A stretch of DNA of 64,000 nucleotides from Nitrospira sp. ND1 (GTDB lineage Bacteria > Nitrospirota > Nitrospiria > Nitrospirales > Nitrospiraceae), in contig NZ_FWEX01000006.1 in assembly GCF_900170025.1 (NCBI RefSeq), forward strand, positions 3,277,839-3,341,838, read 5' to 3'. Positions 17,419-25,639 of this stretch are shown piece after piece. A program made the position numbers and the translations under genes. The number at the start of each line of letters is the position of its first letter. Position 1 is the stretch's first letter. The notes beneath the pieces are model-generated. The model did not search any database. It was not told the DNA's origin and saw only the letters and a program-made list of their open reading frames with translations.

Positions 17419-18603
17419 ATGAAGTCGTTACGAGTTGCGATTGTCCACGATTGGCTCACCGGGATGCGGGGCGGCGAGCGCTGCCTGGAGGCGTTCTGCG
17501 AGCTGTTCCCCGATGCCGATCTCTACACCCTGCTGCACATCAAGGGGACGGTGTCGCCCACGATCGAGCGTCACCGGATCACGACCAGTTTCGTTCAATC
17601 CTTCCCGCTGGCCGCGCGGTACTATCGGTATTATTTGCCCGTATTTCCTGCTGCGATCGAGCATGTTCGCCTCCCGTCCTACGACCTGGTCTTAAGTTCG
17701 AGCCATTGTGTGGCCAAGGGCATTCGCCCGCCGGCGGGAGCGAAACATCTCTGCTACATTCATGCGCCCATGCGGTATGTGTGGGATCAGTTCGACAACT
17801 ATGCCGGCGGCGGGCGATCGGGAGTCGTGGCGAGATTGGGCATGGAACTGTTCCGGAAGCGTCTGCAGGCCTGGGATGTGGCCTCCGCCGCTCGGGTGGA
17901 TCAATTCGTGGCCAATTCTCGGAACATCGCCGGGAAGGTGCAACGGTATTACGACCGGCCGGCGGCCGTGCTGCATCCCCCGGTCGATTGGCAGACGTTT
18001 CAAGCCGCGGAACAATCGGAGGACTTCTATTTCATGGTCACGGCCTTTGCGCCGTATAAACGGGTTGATCTGGCCATTCAGGCGTGTAATGTTATGAAAC
18101 GACGACTGAAGATCATCGGCAAGGGGCAAGAGGAGGCGCGGTTGCGCAAGCTCGCCGGCCCGACGGTCGAATTTCTGGGCTGGCAGCCGGACGAGGTGGT
18201 CAGGGATCACTATGCGCGCTGTCGGGCGTTGCTCTTTCCAGGCGAGGAAGATTTTGGTATCGTCCCATTGGAAGCGATGGCCTGCGGCAAGCCTGTGCTT
18301 GCCTTCGGGCGCGGGGGAGCGCTGGAGACCGTGGTGCCGTTGACGGGTGTCGGATCCGTCGAGGGCACACCTGTGCGAGGGGGAACCGATTCTGTGACCG
18401 GTGCGGGGAACGTTGCCACGGGAGTGTTTTTCTTCACTCAGTCGGTCGAATCCGTTGTCGAGGCGATGGAGTCCTTCGAGCGTCGCCGGACGGAGTTTGA
18501 TCCGCATGCCATTCGTGACCACGTGGCCGCCTTCGACCGCCGGCTGTTCAAGGAGCGCATGAAAGCCTTCGCGATGGGGGCGTTGACCGGTACGGCTTCA
18601 TAG
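17419..18603 (+). CDS. Glycosyltransferase family 4 (WbaZ-type)
   Basis: 394 residues. Starts with the very typical RVAIVHDWLTGMRGGERCLE; then DLYTLLHIKG, LPSYDLVLSSSHCVAKGIRP and CYIHAPMRYVWDQFDNYAG, a signature of the WbaZ group of mannosyl/galactosyl transferases. Donor site: FYFMVTAFAPYKRVDLAIQA, CRALLFPGEEDFGIVPLEA and CGKPVLAFGRGGALETV. It is placed directly before the initiating transferase (8 bp gap), so it may add an early sugar. The manC and manB genes downstream make GDP-mannose a plausible donor, but this is inference. Confidence 0.88.
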   Translation: MKSLRVAIVHDWLTGMRGGERCLEAFCELFPDADLYTLLHIKGTVSPTIERHRITTSFVQSFPLAARYYRYYLPVFPAAIEHVRLPSYDLVLSSSHCVAKGIRPPAGAKHLCYIHAPMRYVWDQFDNYAGGGRSGVVARLGMELFRKRLQAWDVASAARVDQFVANSRNIAGKVQRYYDRPAAVLHPPVDWQTFQAAEQSEDFYFMVTAFAPYKRVDLAIQACNVMKRRLKIIGKGQEEARLRKLAGPTVEFLGWQPDEVVRDHYARCRALLFPGEEDFGIVPLEAMACGKPVLAFGRGGALETVVPLTGVGSVEGTPVRGGTDSVTGAGNVATGVFFFTQSVESVVEAMESFERRRTEFDPHAIRDHVAAFDRRLFKERMKAFAMGALTGTAS

Positions 18604-18610
18604 AGGGAGC

Positions 18611-20011
18611 ATGCTCAGACGCCACTCCCAATTTCTCAAAAGTCTGCTGTTTTGTATCGATCTCGGGCTGATCTGCGCCTGCTGGGTCGGAGCCTACTAC
18701 CTTCGTTTTTCAGAGATCGTGGAACCTGCCACCAAGGGCATTCCTCCTCTCCGGATCTATCTGCTGTTGTTGGTGCCGATCATCGCAGTCTGGGGCATGT
18801 CGTTCCAGGCCTTCGACCTCTACCGCCCGCGACGGATGGGCACGCGGTTGTCGGAGTTTCTCGACGTGGCGAAAGCCAATACCCTCTCCGTGCTGATTCT
18901 GGTGGCATTGACCTTTTTCTTCCGGCAGTACGAATATTCCCGACTGGTGCTCCTCTATTTCTGGCTGTTGAACCTCATCACCCTGGGTTTTTCGCGGGTG
19001 CTGTTCCGGGAGGCGCTTCGGTTCCTGCGTCGGCACGGATACAATCAACGCCATGCGCTGGTCATCGGCACCAGCCGGCTGGGACGACGGGTGGTGGACG
19101 CGCTCGCTCAGCATCCGGAGCTGGGGGTGAAAGTGCATGGGTTCTTGAGCGCCGATTCCCGGAAGGTGGGTGAGCGGATCAACGGGGTGCCGGTGATCGG
19201 GCGGTACGATGACCTGCAGGAACGTGTTCAGTCAGGTGTCGATATCGTCTTTGTCTGCCTGCCTCCGGAGGACGAGCAGTGGGCTGAAAAAATGTTTACC
19301 TGTTTGGCCACGACGATGGTCGAAGTGAAGGCCTTGCCCGCGATGTGCGAATTTGTGAGCCTGCGCGCGGAGGCCGAGATGTTCGAGGGCCTTCCGCTCA
19401 TCACGTTGCAGGGATCGCCGTTGTACGGGTGGAATCTGGTCATCAAACGGGTGTTGGATGTGGTCGGCGCATCGGCGGCGCTGGTGGTATTCTCCCCGGT
19501 GTTATGCGCGATCGCGGCCTTGGTGAAACTGACTTCGCCCGGCCCGGTCTTTTTCCGTCAACTCCGTATGGGATTGGACGGGCAGGCGTTCGAAATGTTG
19601 AAATTCCGTTCCATGAAGCTCGATGCGGAGTCGGAAACCGGCCCGGTCTGGACGCAACCCAATGACGATCGCCGGACACCGATCGGCGCGTTTCTGCGCC
19701 GAACCAGCTTGGATGAGTTGCCGCAATTCTGGAACGTGCTGCGCGGGGAGATGAGCATCGTCGGTCCCAGGCCCGAACGGCCCGAGTTCATCGCCCGGTT
19801 TCGAGAAACACTTCCGCAGTACATGCTGCGGCACAAGATGAAAGCCGGGATTACCGGGTGGGCGCAGATCAACGGATGGCGTGGCAACACGTCACTGGAA
19901 CGGCGGATCGAGCACGACCTGTACTACATTGAACACTGGTCGATCTGGTTCGACTTCAAAATCATGCTGCTCACGGTCTGGCGAGGGTTTATCCACCGGC
20001 ATGCGTATTGA
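18611..20011 (+). CDS. wcaJ: Undecaprenyl-phosphate glucose (sugar) phosphotransferase, WcaJ family
   Basis: 466 residues. Four N-terminal hydrophobic helices (about 12-125) are followed by a CoA-binding-like/Rossmann domain (HALVIGTSRLGRRVVDAL ... VDIVFVCLP), a fifth membrane helix (DVVGASAALVVFSPVLCAIA, about 280-300) and the cytoplasmic bacterial sugar transferase domain. That domain shows KLTSPGPVFFRQLRMGLDG, FEMLKFRSMKLDAE, RRTSLDELPQFWNVLRGEMS and IVGPRPERPEF, then KAGITGWAQINGWRG. These contain the conserved catalytic Asp-Glu and Pro-Arg-Pro elements. It moves a hexose-1-phosphate, usually glucose, from UDP-sugar to undecaprenyl phosphate, the first step of repeat-unit assembly, and is the last gene of the EPS operon here. 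Confidence 0.93.
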   Translation: MLRRHSQFLKSLLFCIDLGLICACWVGAYYLRFSEIVEPATKGIPPLRIYLLLLVPIIAVWGMSFQAFDLYRPRRMGTRLSEFLDVAKANTLSVLILVALTFFFRQYEYSRLVLLYFWLLNLITLGFSRVLFREALRFLRRHGYNQRHALVIGTSRLGRRVVDALAQHPELGVKVHGFLSADSRKVGERINGVPVIGRYDDLQERVQSGVDIVFVCLPPEDEQWAEKMFTCLATTMVEVKALPAMCEFVSLRAEAEMFEGLPLITLQGSPLYGWNLVIKRVLDVVGASAALVVFSPVLCAIAALVKLTSPGPVFFRQLRMGLDGQAFEMLKFRSMKLDAESETGPVWTQPNDDRRTPIGAFLRRTSLDELPQFWNVLRGEMSIVGPRPERPEFIARFRETLPQYMLRHKMKAGITGWAQINGWRGNTSLERRIEHDLYYIEHWSIWFDFKIMLLTVWRGFIHRHAY

Positions 20012-20018
20012 TATTTTG

Positions 20019-20058
20019 TGCCGCCGTGCCCAACCGGCTGCTTCCGGCCGGAGCGGCA
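20019..20058. terminator. Nested GC-rich stem-loop after wcaJ
   Basis: TGCCGC (20019-20024) pairs with GCGGCA (20053-20058), and inside it CCGGC (20034-20038) pairs with GCCGG (20047-20051). It is the first strong structure after the EPS operon's last stop (20009-20011). No T-run follows, so any termination would be weak or Rho-assisted. Confidence 0.35.
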
Positions 20059-20096
20059 TTGGGGCGCGCCGGACACTCCGACATCCCCGAGTTTTC

Positions 20097-20125
20097 TTGA
20101 GTTTCACTTGATGGCTTGTTAACAT
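20097..20125 (+). promoter_or_regulatory. Candidate sigma70 promoter for kdsC-manC-manB, overlapped by an inverted repeat
   Basis: TTGAGT (20097-20102), a 17-bp spacer and TAACAT (20120-20125) lie in the EPS/kdsC gap, giving a start point about 15-20 nt before the kdsC ATG. GATGGCTT (20110-20117) and AAGCCATC (20139-20146) form an 8-bp inverted repeat spanning the -10 region and the leader; it could be an operator or a leader hairpin. Confidence 0.4.
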
Positions 20126-20148
20126 CGGCCTCAATTGAAAGCCATCGC

Positions 20149-20679
20149 ATGCCCAGCACAACACGCCGCACAAAAACTTCCGCCAAGCCTCGTTTCTCGC
20201 TTCAAGAAACACTTCGAGGAATCCGGTTATTTGCGACGGATGTCGATGGGGTCTTGACCGACGCCGGCATGTACTATTCCGAGTCCGGCGACGAGTGGAA
20301 AAAGTTCAATACGCATGACGGGATGGGGATCAAACTCTTGCAGAAGGCCGGGATTCTGACCGCGATCATTACGCAGGAGTCGACAAAAATCGTGATGCGC
20401 CGCGCGCAAAAGCTGACGATTCCCGAAGTGCACCAGGGTGTGTATGACAAGCTCGCCGTGCTCAAGGAGCTGATTGCACGGCATGGCTTCTCGATGGATC
20501 AGGTGGCCTACATCGGTGACGATGTGAACGATCTCCAGGCCCTGGGTGCAGTCGGATTTTCAGCCGCCCCGGCCGACGGAATGCCGCCGGTGCTGAAGAC
20601 GGTTCGATATGTGTGCAAGAAAAAGGGCGGAGAGGGCGCGGTACGGGAAGTGGCCGATCTCATTCTGGCGGCTCGGTAG
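20149..20679 (+). CDS. kdsC: 3-deoxy-D-manno-octulosonate 8-phosphate phosphatase (KdsC), HAD family
   Basis: 176 residues from ATG 20149; a TTG at 20116 is in frame but its leader is non-conserved. HAD motif I is FATDVDGVLTDAGMYY (nucleophile Asp31, Asp33). The motif II threonine/serine region is GILTAIITQES, and motif IV is YIGDDVNDLQAL. The small size, the absence of a cap domain and the GVYDKLAVLKEL and FSAAPADGMPPV segments are typical of KdsC-type tetramers. It removes phosphate from Kdo-8-P, giving Kdo for LPS core or capsule. No KdsA, KdsB or KdsD is in the window, so a related keto-sugar phosphatase role cannot be excluded. Confidence 0.87.
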   Translation: MPSTTRRTKTSAKPRFSLQETLRGIRLFATDVDGVLTDAGMYYSESGDEWKKFNTHDGMGIKLLQKAGILTAIITQESTKIVMRRAQKLTIPEVHQGVYDKLAVLKELIARHGFSMDQVAYIGDDVNDLQALGAVGFSAAPADGMPPVLKTVRYVCKKKGGEGAVREVADLILAAR

Positions 20680-20729
20680 CCACGCTGAGCCACTCACAAT
20701 CACGCTATGTCGAAGATGAAGGGCGCTCC

Positions 20730-22181
20730 ATGGATATGACGGAACATCTCTATCCGGTTATTCTGGCCGGCGGCAGCGGGACGCGGTTCTGGCCGCTAAG
20801 CCGCCATCTCTATCCGAAGCAATTGCTACGGATCATCGGCGACGAGACGCTCATTCAGCAGACGATGCGACGCGTCCTCTCCTGCGCGAAGCCCGAGCAG
20901 GTCATCATCTCGACCAATCCGGGCCAGGCGGATTCGATTCGGGTGCAATTGGGAGAGTGGAAATCCGCGTTGAAAGATAACTACGTGGTCGAGCCGGTCG
21001 GTCGCAATACGGCCCCCGCCATTGCGCTGGTGGCTGCCGAGCTTCTGCTGCGCGATCCTCATGCGATGATGCTGGTCTTGCCTGCGGATCATGTCGTGAC
21101 CGGTGAGAAGGCGTTCAAGGCGGCGGTGGCGCTGGGTGTGCAACTGGCCGAACAGGGACATTTGGTGACGTTCGGGATCAAGCCGACCAGACCTGAAACG
21201 GGGTATGGGTATATACAGCCCAACCGACGGAAGTCTCTGGCCAAGAAGGGGCGGCTGACGGGTCATCCGGTCGCAAGATTTGTCGAGAAGCCGAACCGGA
21301 CCAAGGCGGCGCAATACTTAAAAAACGGTCACTTCTATTGGAACAGCGGGATGTTTCTCTGGAAGGCCGCCACTATTCTCGAAGAAATTCAGCAGCACCA
21401 GCCGCAACTGGCCAAGGCGATTCAGCGGGTCCATGCGCTTATGGCCTCGGGTGCTGAGCCGGGGCTGGTCGAGGCAGCCTATAAGAAAGTGCCCTCGGTG
21501 TCGATCGATAACGGGGTCATGGAACAGTCGGCCAATGCAGCGATGATTCCCGTCGGATTCGGATGGTCGGACGTGGGCAATTGGAGCAGCCTCGAAGAGG
21601 TCGCGCCACGCGACAAGTCCGGGAACGTCGTCAGCGGGCGCGTCATCGATATGGACAGCACCAATTCCGTGCTGTACGCCGATCGCCGGGTCGTCGCGAC
21701 CATCGGGCTTTCCGACATGGTGGTGGTCGATACGCCGGATGCGACGTTGATCTGTCCGAAGTCGCGCTCACAAGATGTGAAGCAGATGGTTGAGATCCTT
21801 AAACAGCAGGGAGCTCCTGAACACTTGGAGCACTTGACCGTGTTTCGTCCGTGGGGATCCTACACGGTCTTGGAAGAAGGCCCTGGGTACAAGGTCAAGC
21901 GGGTGACGGTGAATCCCGGAGGGCGTCTGTCGCTGCAACTCCATCATAAGCGCAGTGAGCACTGGGTCGTCATCGCCGGGACTGCGCGGGTCACGAGAGG
22001 CGAAGAGCTCCTGGATCTGCGGGTGGGGCAGAGCACGGCCATCCCGGTCGAGACGCCTCATCGCCTTGAAAATCTCGGTTCGGAGACGTTGCATATCATC
22101 GAAGTTCAGAACGGCCCCTACCTCGGGGAGGATGACATCGTGCGTTTTCAGGACGCCTACGGCCGAACCTCCGTACGGTGA
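20730..22181 (+). CDS. manC: Mannose-1-phosphate guanylyltransferase / mannose-6-phosphate isomerase (bifunctional)
   Basis: 483 residues from ATG 20730; the longer open frame (from 20613) runs inside kdsC and is not conserved. The N-terminal nucleotidyltransferase domain begins YPVILAGGSGTRFWPLSRHL, the pyrophosphorylase signature, with YPKQLL, EPVGRNTAPAIALVA, VLPADHVV, RFVEKPNRTKA, YWNSGMFLWKA and GWSDVGNWSSL following. The C-terminal cupin isomerase domain, from about residue 360, has FRPWGSYTVLEEGPGYKVKR, SLQLHHKRSEHWVVIAGTA (metal-binding His pair), VETPHRLENLG and EVQNGPYLGEDDIVRFQDAYG. It produces GDP-mannose from fructose-6-P together with the adjacent phosphomannomutase. Length and domain order match AlgA/XanB/ManC type II enzymes. 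Confidence 0.95.
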   Translation: MDMTEHLYPVILAGGSGTRFWPLSRHLYPKQLLRIIGDETLIQQTMRRVLSCAKPEQVIISTNPGQADSIRVQLGEWKSALKDNYVVEPVGRNTAPAIALVAAELLLRDPHAMMLVLPADHVVTGEKAFKAAVALGVQLAEQGHLVTFGIKPTRPETGYGYIQPNRRKSLAKKGRLTGHPVARFVEKPNRTKAAQYLKNGHFYWNSGMFLWKAATILEEIQQHQPQLAKAIQRVHALMASGAEPGLVEAAYKKVPSVSIDNGVMEQSANAAMIPVGFGWSDVGNWSSLEEVAPRDKSGNVVSGRVIDMDSTNSVLYADRRVVATIGLSDMVVVDTPDATLICPKSRSQDVKQMVEILKQQGAPEHLEHLTVFRPWGSYTVLEEGPGYKVKRVTVNPGGRLSLQLHHKRSEHWVVIAGTARVTRGEELLDLRVGQSTAIPVETPHRLENLGSETLHIIEVQNGPYLGEDDIVRFQDAYGRTSVR

Positions 22182-22262
22182 CGGGTGACTGGAAAATTGG
22201 TGACGTACGTGCCGTGAAGAATCGTCAGATCACCACATCGAACCTCGGACTCGGAGTAATGC

Positions 22263-23663
22263 ATGGCACTGTTTCGTGAATATGATTTGAGGGGCGTTGT
22301 CGGAGAAGAACTCACGGAAGCCATCGCCGAGCAGGTGGGGCGTGCCTACGCCACCATGGCACGGGAACAGGGCGCCTCGCGAATCAGCCTCGGCCGGGAC
22401 GGGCGATTGAGTTCGCCCGGCTTGCAGCAGGCCCTGCTGCGTGGCCTGCTGGCAGGCGGCCTGGATGTGGTCGACTTGGGGCTGTGCGCCTCGCCGCTCC
22501 TGTACTTCTCATTGTTCACCTTGCCGGTGGACGGCGGCATCATGATCACCGGCAGCCACAATGCCGCTGAATACAACGGCTTTAAGATCTGCATCGGGAA
22601 AGAAGCGATTCACGGAGAGGAGATTCAGCGATTGCGGCGGGTCATGGAGGCCGGTCAAGTTACCACCGGTTCAGGACGACTCTCCTCTCATCCCATCATC
22701 CCGGACTACTTGGAGCATCTCAAAACGAATTTTTCCGGCGTGCGGGCGGACCATCTCCATGTCGTGATCGATTGCGGTAATGGCGCGGCTTCGTTGGTGG
22801 CCAAGCAGGCCCTTGAGCAGATGGGGTGTCGCGTGACTGGCCTCTATGACGAGTTGGACGGGCGGTTTCCCAATCACCATCCTGACCCCACCGTCGTGGA
22901 AAATCTGCAGGATCTGATCGCGACGGTGCGGGAGAAAAAGGCGGATGTCGGCATCGGATACGACGGCGATGCCGATCGGATCGGTGCGATCGACGAGCGG
23001 GGAGAGATTCTCTGGGGTGATCGCCTCATGATTGTCTATGCGCGGGATATCCTGACCCAACGCCCGGGCACCACCTTTATCTCCGAGGTCAAGGCTTCGC
23101 AATGCCTGTACGACGATATTGCCGCCAAGGGCGGGCGTCCGATCATGTGGAAGACCGGTCATTCCCTGATGAAGGCCAAGCTGAAAGCCGAGTCCGCGGT
23201 CCTGGCCGGTGAAATGTCGGGCCATATGTTTTTTGCCGATCGGTATTTCGGTTTCGATGATGCGATCTATGCGTCCTGCCGGTTGGTTGAGATTCTGGCC
23301 AAGACCAAGCGGTCGCTCTCCAGTTTGGTCGCCGACCTTCCCCAGACCACGGTGACGCCGGAGATCCGGGTCGACTGCCCGGATACGCTGAAGTTTCAAC
23401 TGGTCGATCAGGTGCGCACGCAATTGGCCGCCTATCTCGCTGAGGGCCAGCCCGTCGGTGCGTCGAATCTTCGCATGCGCGAGTTGGTGACGATCGACGG
23501 GGTGCGCGCGATTTTCGAAGACGGGTGGGGCTTGATTCGAGCCTCCAATACCCAGCCTGCGTTGGTGCTCCGCTTTGAGGCCCCGTCGCCGGCCCGGCTG
23601 GATGTGATTCGCGCGACGATTGAAACCGAGCTCGCGCAGGCACGACGTGTGCTGTCGACGTAG
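22263..23663 (+). CDS. manB: Phosphomannomutase/phosphoglucomutase (AlgC/ManB-like)
   Basis: 466 residues, the normal length for alpha-D-phosphohexomutases. All four active-site loops are present: phosphoserine loop MITGSHNAAEYNGFK (Ser98), metal loop GYDGDADRIGAID, sugar-binding loop LAGEMSGHMFFADRYFG and phosphate-binding loop IRASNTQPALVLRFEA. It interconverts mannose-6-P and mannose-1-P (and probably the glucose phosphates), feeding ManC encoded 81 bp upstream. The TGSHN form is the one seen in AlgC-like dual-specific enzymes. The next gene begins one base after its stop. Confidence 0.93.
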   Translation: MALFREYDLRGVVGEELTEAIAEQVGRAYATMAREQGASRISLGRDGRLSSPGLQQALLRGLLAGGLDVVDLGLCASPLLYFSLFTLPVDGGIMITGSHNAAEYNGFKICIGKEAIHGEEIQRLRRVMEAGQVTTGSGRLSSHPIIPDYLEHLKTNFSGVRADHLHVVIDCGNGAASLVAKQALEQMGCRVTGLYDELDGRFPNHHPDPTVVENLQDLIATVREKKADVGIGYDGDADRIGAIDERGEILWGDRLMIVYARDILTQRPGTTFISEVKASQCLYDDIAAKGGRPIMWKTGHSLMKAKLKAESAVLAGEMSGHMFFADRYFGFDDAIYASCRLVEILAKTKRSLSSLVADLPQTTVTPEIRVDCPDTLKFQLVDQVRTQLAAYLAEGQPVGASNLRMRELVTIDGVRAIFEDGWGLIRASNTQPALVLRFEAPSPARLDVIRATIETELAQARRVLST

Positions 23664-23664
23664 C

Positions 23665-24477
23665 GTGTCCCGCTATTCTGCCTCCCTCCGTCTCAGCCTG
23701 TTCCTGGCCGTCACGATCCTGGCGACAGTCGTTGCCTCTGCCCCGTTGCTCTCTTATGCAACACCGGACGGGCAGATCCTCACTCCTGCCGCGTTGCCCT
23801 TTGCAAACGGCGAGCGATTGTCCTACGACGTGACCTGGTTGGGCATGCGCGCGGGAATCGCGACCATGATCGTTCAGGAGGGCCCGGTCGAGGGGCCCCG
23901 GCCGCAGCTCACTTTTGCCATGACGGCTCGATCGAGCCCGACCGTTACCAAGTTTTATCCCGTCGATAACCGCGGGGTATCCGTGGTCGATCGCGAATCC
24001 TTCCTGCCCCGGCACATGACGTTTGCCAGGAGGGAGGGCAAGCGGTTCAACGATTTCGACTATACGTTCCGGCATACCGAAGGGCTGGTTACTGCCGTCA
24101 AAGACGGGAAAAGCGACGAATTGCCGATCCCTTCCGATGCGCAGGACGCCATGTCGTGCCTGTATTATGTGCGCAAGGTGCTGCCCTTCGTGCCGGGGGC
24201 CTCGCTGGCAATGACGGTGCATCACGACAAGAAGAACTACAAGATGGACGTGCGGGTCGAAGCCCTTGAAACAGTGGAGGGGGCGTGGGGAAAGCGGCAG
24301 ACGGCCCGGGTGGTGGTCATCATGCCGTTTCAGGGCATTTTCCTGAACGAGGGCAATATTCGCGTCTGGTTCACGAACGATGAGCATCGGGTGCCCGTCA
24401 GAATGAAGGCCAAGGTCGTGGTAGGGTCGATTGTGGCCGAATTGACCGACGGGTACCGACCGACCTCACAACCGTAA
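23665..24477 (+). CDS. DUF3108-family exported protein
   Basis: 270 residues from GTG 23665, one base after the manB stop; the longer open frame from 23620 overlaps manB and is not needed. An N-terminal signal peptide is clear (SLFLAVTILATVVASAPLLS with a likely cleavage after YAT or similar). The mature part shows the DUF3108 pattern: FANGERLSYDVTWLGMRAGI near the start, FYPVDNRGVSVVDRESFLPR, and the closing IRVWFTNDEHRVPVRMKAK followed by VVGSIVAEL. The family is periplasmic, predicted beta-rich, of unknown function. Co-transcription with GDP-mannose genes hints at an envelope role, but nothing more specific can be claimed. Confidence 0.8.
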   Translation: MSRYSASLRLSLFLAVTILATVVASAPLLSYATPDGQILTPAALPFANGERLSYDVTWLGMRAGIATMIVQEGPVEGPRPQLTFAMTARSSPTVTKFYPVDNRGVSVVDRESFLPRHMTFARREGKRFNDFDYTFRHTEGLVTAVKDGKSDELPIPSDAQDAMSCLYYVRKVLPFVPGASLAMTVHHDKKNYKMDVRVEALETVEGAWGKRQTARVVVIMPFQGIFLNEGNIRVWFTNDEHRVPVRMKAKVVVGSIVAELTDGYRPTSQP

Positions 24478-24492
24478 CCTGCCTGCCTTGGT

Positions 24493-24521
24493 TTGCTCGT
24501 CCGGACGGAAACCGCTATAAT
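24493..24521 (+). promoter_or_regulatory. Sigma70-type promoter for fbp (consensus -10 TATAAT)
   Basis: TTGCTC (24493-24498), 17-bp spacer, TATAAT (24516-24521): the only perfect -10 hexamer noticed in the window. It lies 15 bp after the DUF3108 stop and 89 bp before the fbp ATG, leaving a leader of about 80 nt that contains the hairpin at 24539-24566. Confidence 0.6.
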
Positions 24522-24538
24522 CACGCCGAGTTCGTGGG

Positions 24539-24573
24539 GAGGGCTTCGGCTCTGTCCGAAGCCCTCTTCATTT
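24539..24573 (+). terminator. Intrinsic-terminator-like hairpin in the fbp leader (possible attenuator)
   Basis: GAGGGCTTCGG (24539-24549) and CCGAAGCCCTC (24556-24566) form a perfect 11-bp stem with a 6-nt loop, followed by TTCATTTC. It lies downstream of the TATAAT promoter and upstream of fbp. It could therefore terminate the manB/DUF3108 read-through, attenuate fbp, or both. The trailing T-run is imperfect. Confidence 0.6.
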
Positions 24574-24610
24574 CGACCGGTCGTCGTTCAGTTCACGAGG
24601 AACCCTGAGC

Positions 24611-25609
24611 ATGGCGAAATTTCCCATTACATTGAGCCGCTTTATTATCGAGCAACAGGCCGCGCATCCCGAAGCGACCGGAGAATTCTCTGTCCTGCTG
24701 ACCCAAATCGGCCTCGTCGGAAAAATGATTGCGCATGACTTACGCAGAGCCGGATTGAACAAGATCCTTGGCACCACCGGGGAGACCAATATTCAAGGTG
24801 AGGTGGTCAAGAAGCTCGATCAGATTGCCAATGATACCTTTGTTCGCGTGTTCGAGCACAGCGGTCTGGTGTGTGTCTTGGCGTCTGAAGAGATGGAAAA
24901 ACCTCTGAAAATGGTTCATGAAGGAGCCAAGTACATGCTCTTGGTCGATCCCCTGGACGGATCCTCCAATACCGATGTCAATATGCCATTGGGAGCCATT
25001 TTCTCCATCCGCAGATCGCAGCTGGGGCAGCGACAGTCTGTGGAGGACGAGTTGCTTCAACGGGGGACCGAGCAAATCGCCGCAGGGTACGTGTTGTATG
25101 GGGCGAGCACCATGCTCGTGTTTACGGTCGGCCAGGGCGTGCATGGCTTCACCCTTGAGCCGTCCATCGGTGAATATCTTCTGTCCAACGAGAACATTCG
25201 AATTCCCTCAAGGGGCAAGGTCTATTCGGTCAATGAGGGCAACTACCATCGTTGGCCTGCCGGTACACAGAAATATCTCGATTCGCTGAAAGTGCAGGAC
25301 AAGGCGACCGGGCGTCCCTATAGCGGACGATATAGCGGGTGTCTGGTCGCGGATGTTCATCGCATACTCCTGGGTGGCGGCATCTATTTGTATCCGGGTG
25401 AGACTGCCAAGCCGGAAGGAAAACTGCGATTGATGTATGAGGGAAATCCGCTTGCGATGGTCGTGGAACAGGCTGGAGGAAAAGCGACGACGGGGACGAT
25501 GCGCATTCTCGACGTTGAACCGAAAGCCCTCCATCAGAGGGTGCCATTGATCATCGGGAGTGCCGAGGATGTCGCTCAGGCGGAAGCCTATATTCAAGGA
25601 CGTGCGTAA
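24611..25609 (+). CDS. fbp: Fructose-1,6-bisphosphatase, class I
   Basis: 332 residues, the standard length of class I FBPase. Metal and phosphate site motifs are present: VLASEEMEKP (Glu ligands), LVDPLDGSSNTDVNMPLGAI near residues 112-131 (the Asp-Pro-Leu-Asp-Gly-Ser-Ser signature), YSGRYSGCLVADVHRILLGG and KLRLMYEGNPLAMVVEQAGG (catalytic-site Glu). It hydrolyses fructose-1,6-bisphosphate to fructose-6-phosphate and makes gluconeogenesis irreversible. The class I aldolase gene follows 30 bp downstream. In an autotroph using the reductive TCA cycle this pair would route pyruvate-derived carbon to hexose phosphates, including the fructose-6-P that ManC uses for GDP-mannose. Confidence 0.96.
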   Translation: MAKFPITLSRFIIEQQAAHPEATGEFSVLLTQIGLVGKMIAHDLRRAGLNKILGTTGETNIQGEVVKKLDQIANDTFVRVFEHSGLVCVLASEEMEKPLKMVHEGAKYMLLVDPLDGSSNTDVNMPLGAIFSIRRSQLGQRQSVEDELLQRGTEQIAAGYVLYGASTMLVFTVGQGVHGFTLEPSIGEYLLSNENIRIPSRGKVYSVNEGNYHRWPAGTQKYLDSLKVQDKATGRPYSGRYSGCLVADVHRILLGGGIYLYPGETAKPEGKLRLMYEGNPLAMVVEQAGGKATTGTMRILDVEPKALHQRVPLIIGSAEDVAQAEAYIQGRA

Positions 25610-25639
25610 CGACTCATGTGACTGAGGTTTGTTGGGAGG

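Noticed and set aside
22540-22580. Phosphomannomutase serine loop TGSHNAAEYNG instead of TASHNP
   Set aside because: The TGSHN form is the normal one in AlgC-like mutases; catalytic Ser is present.
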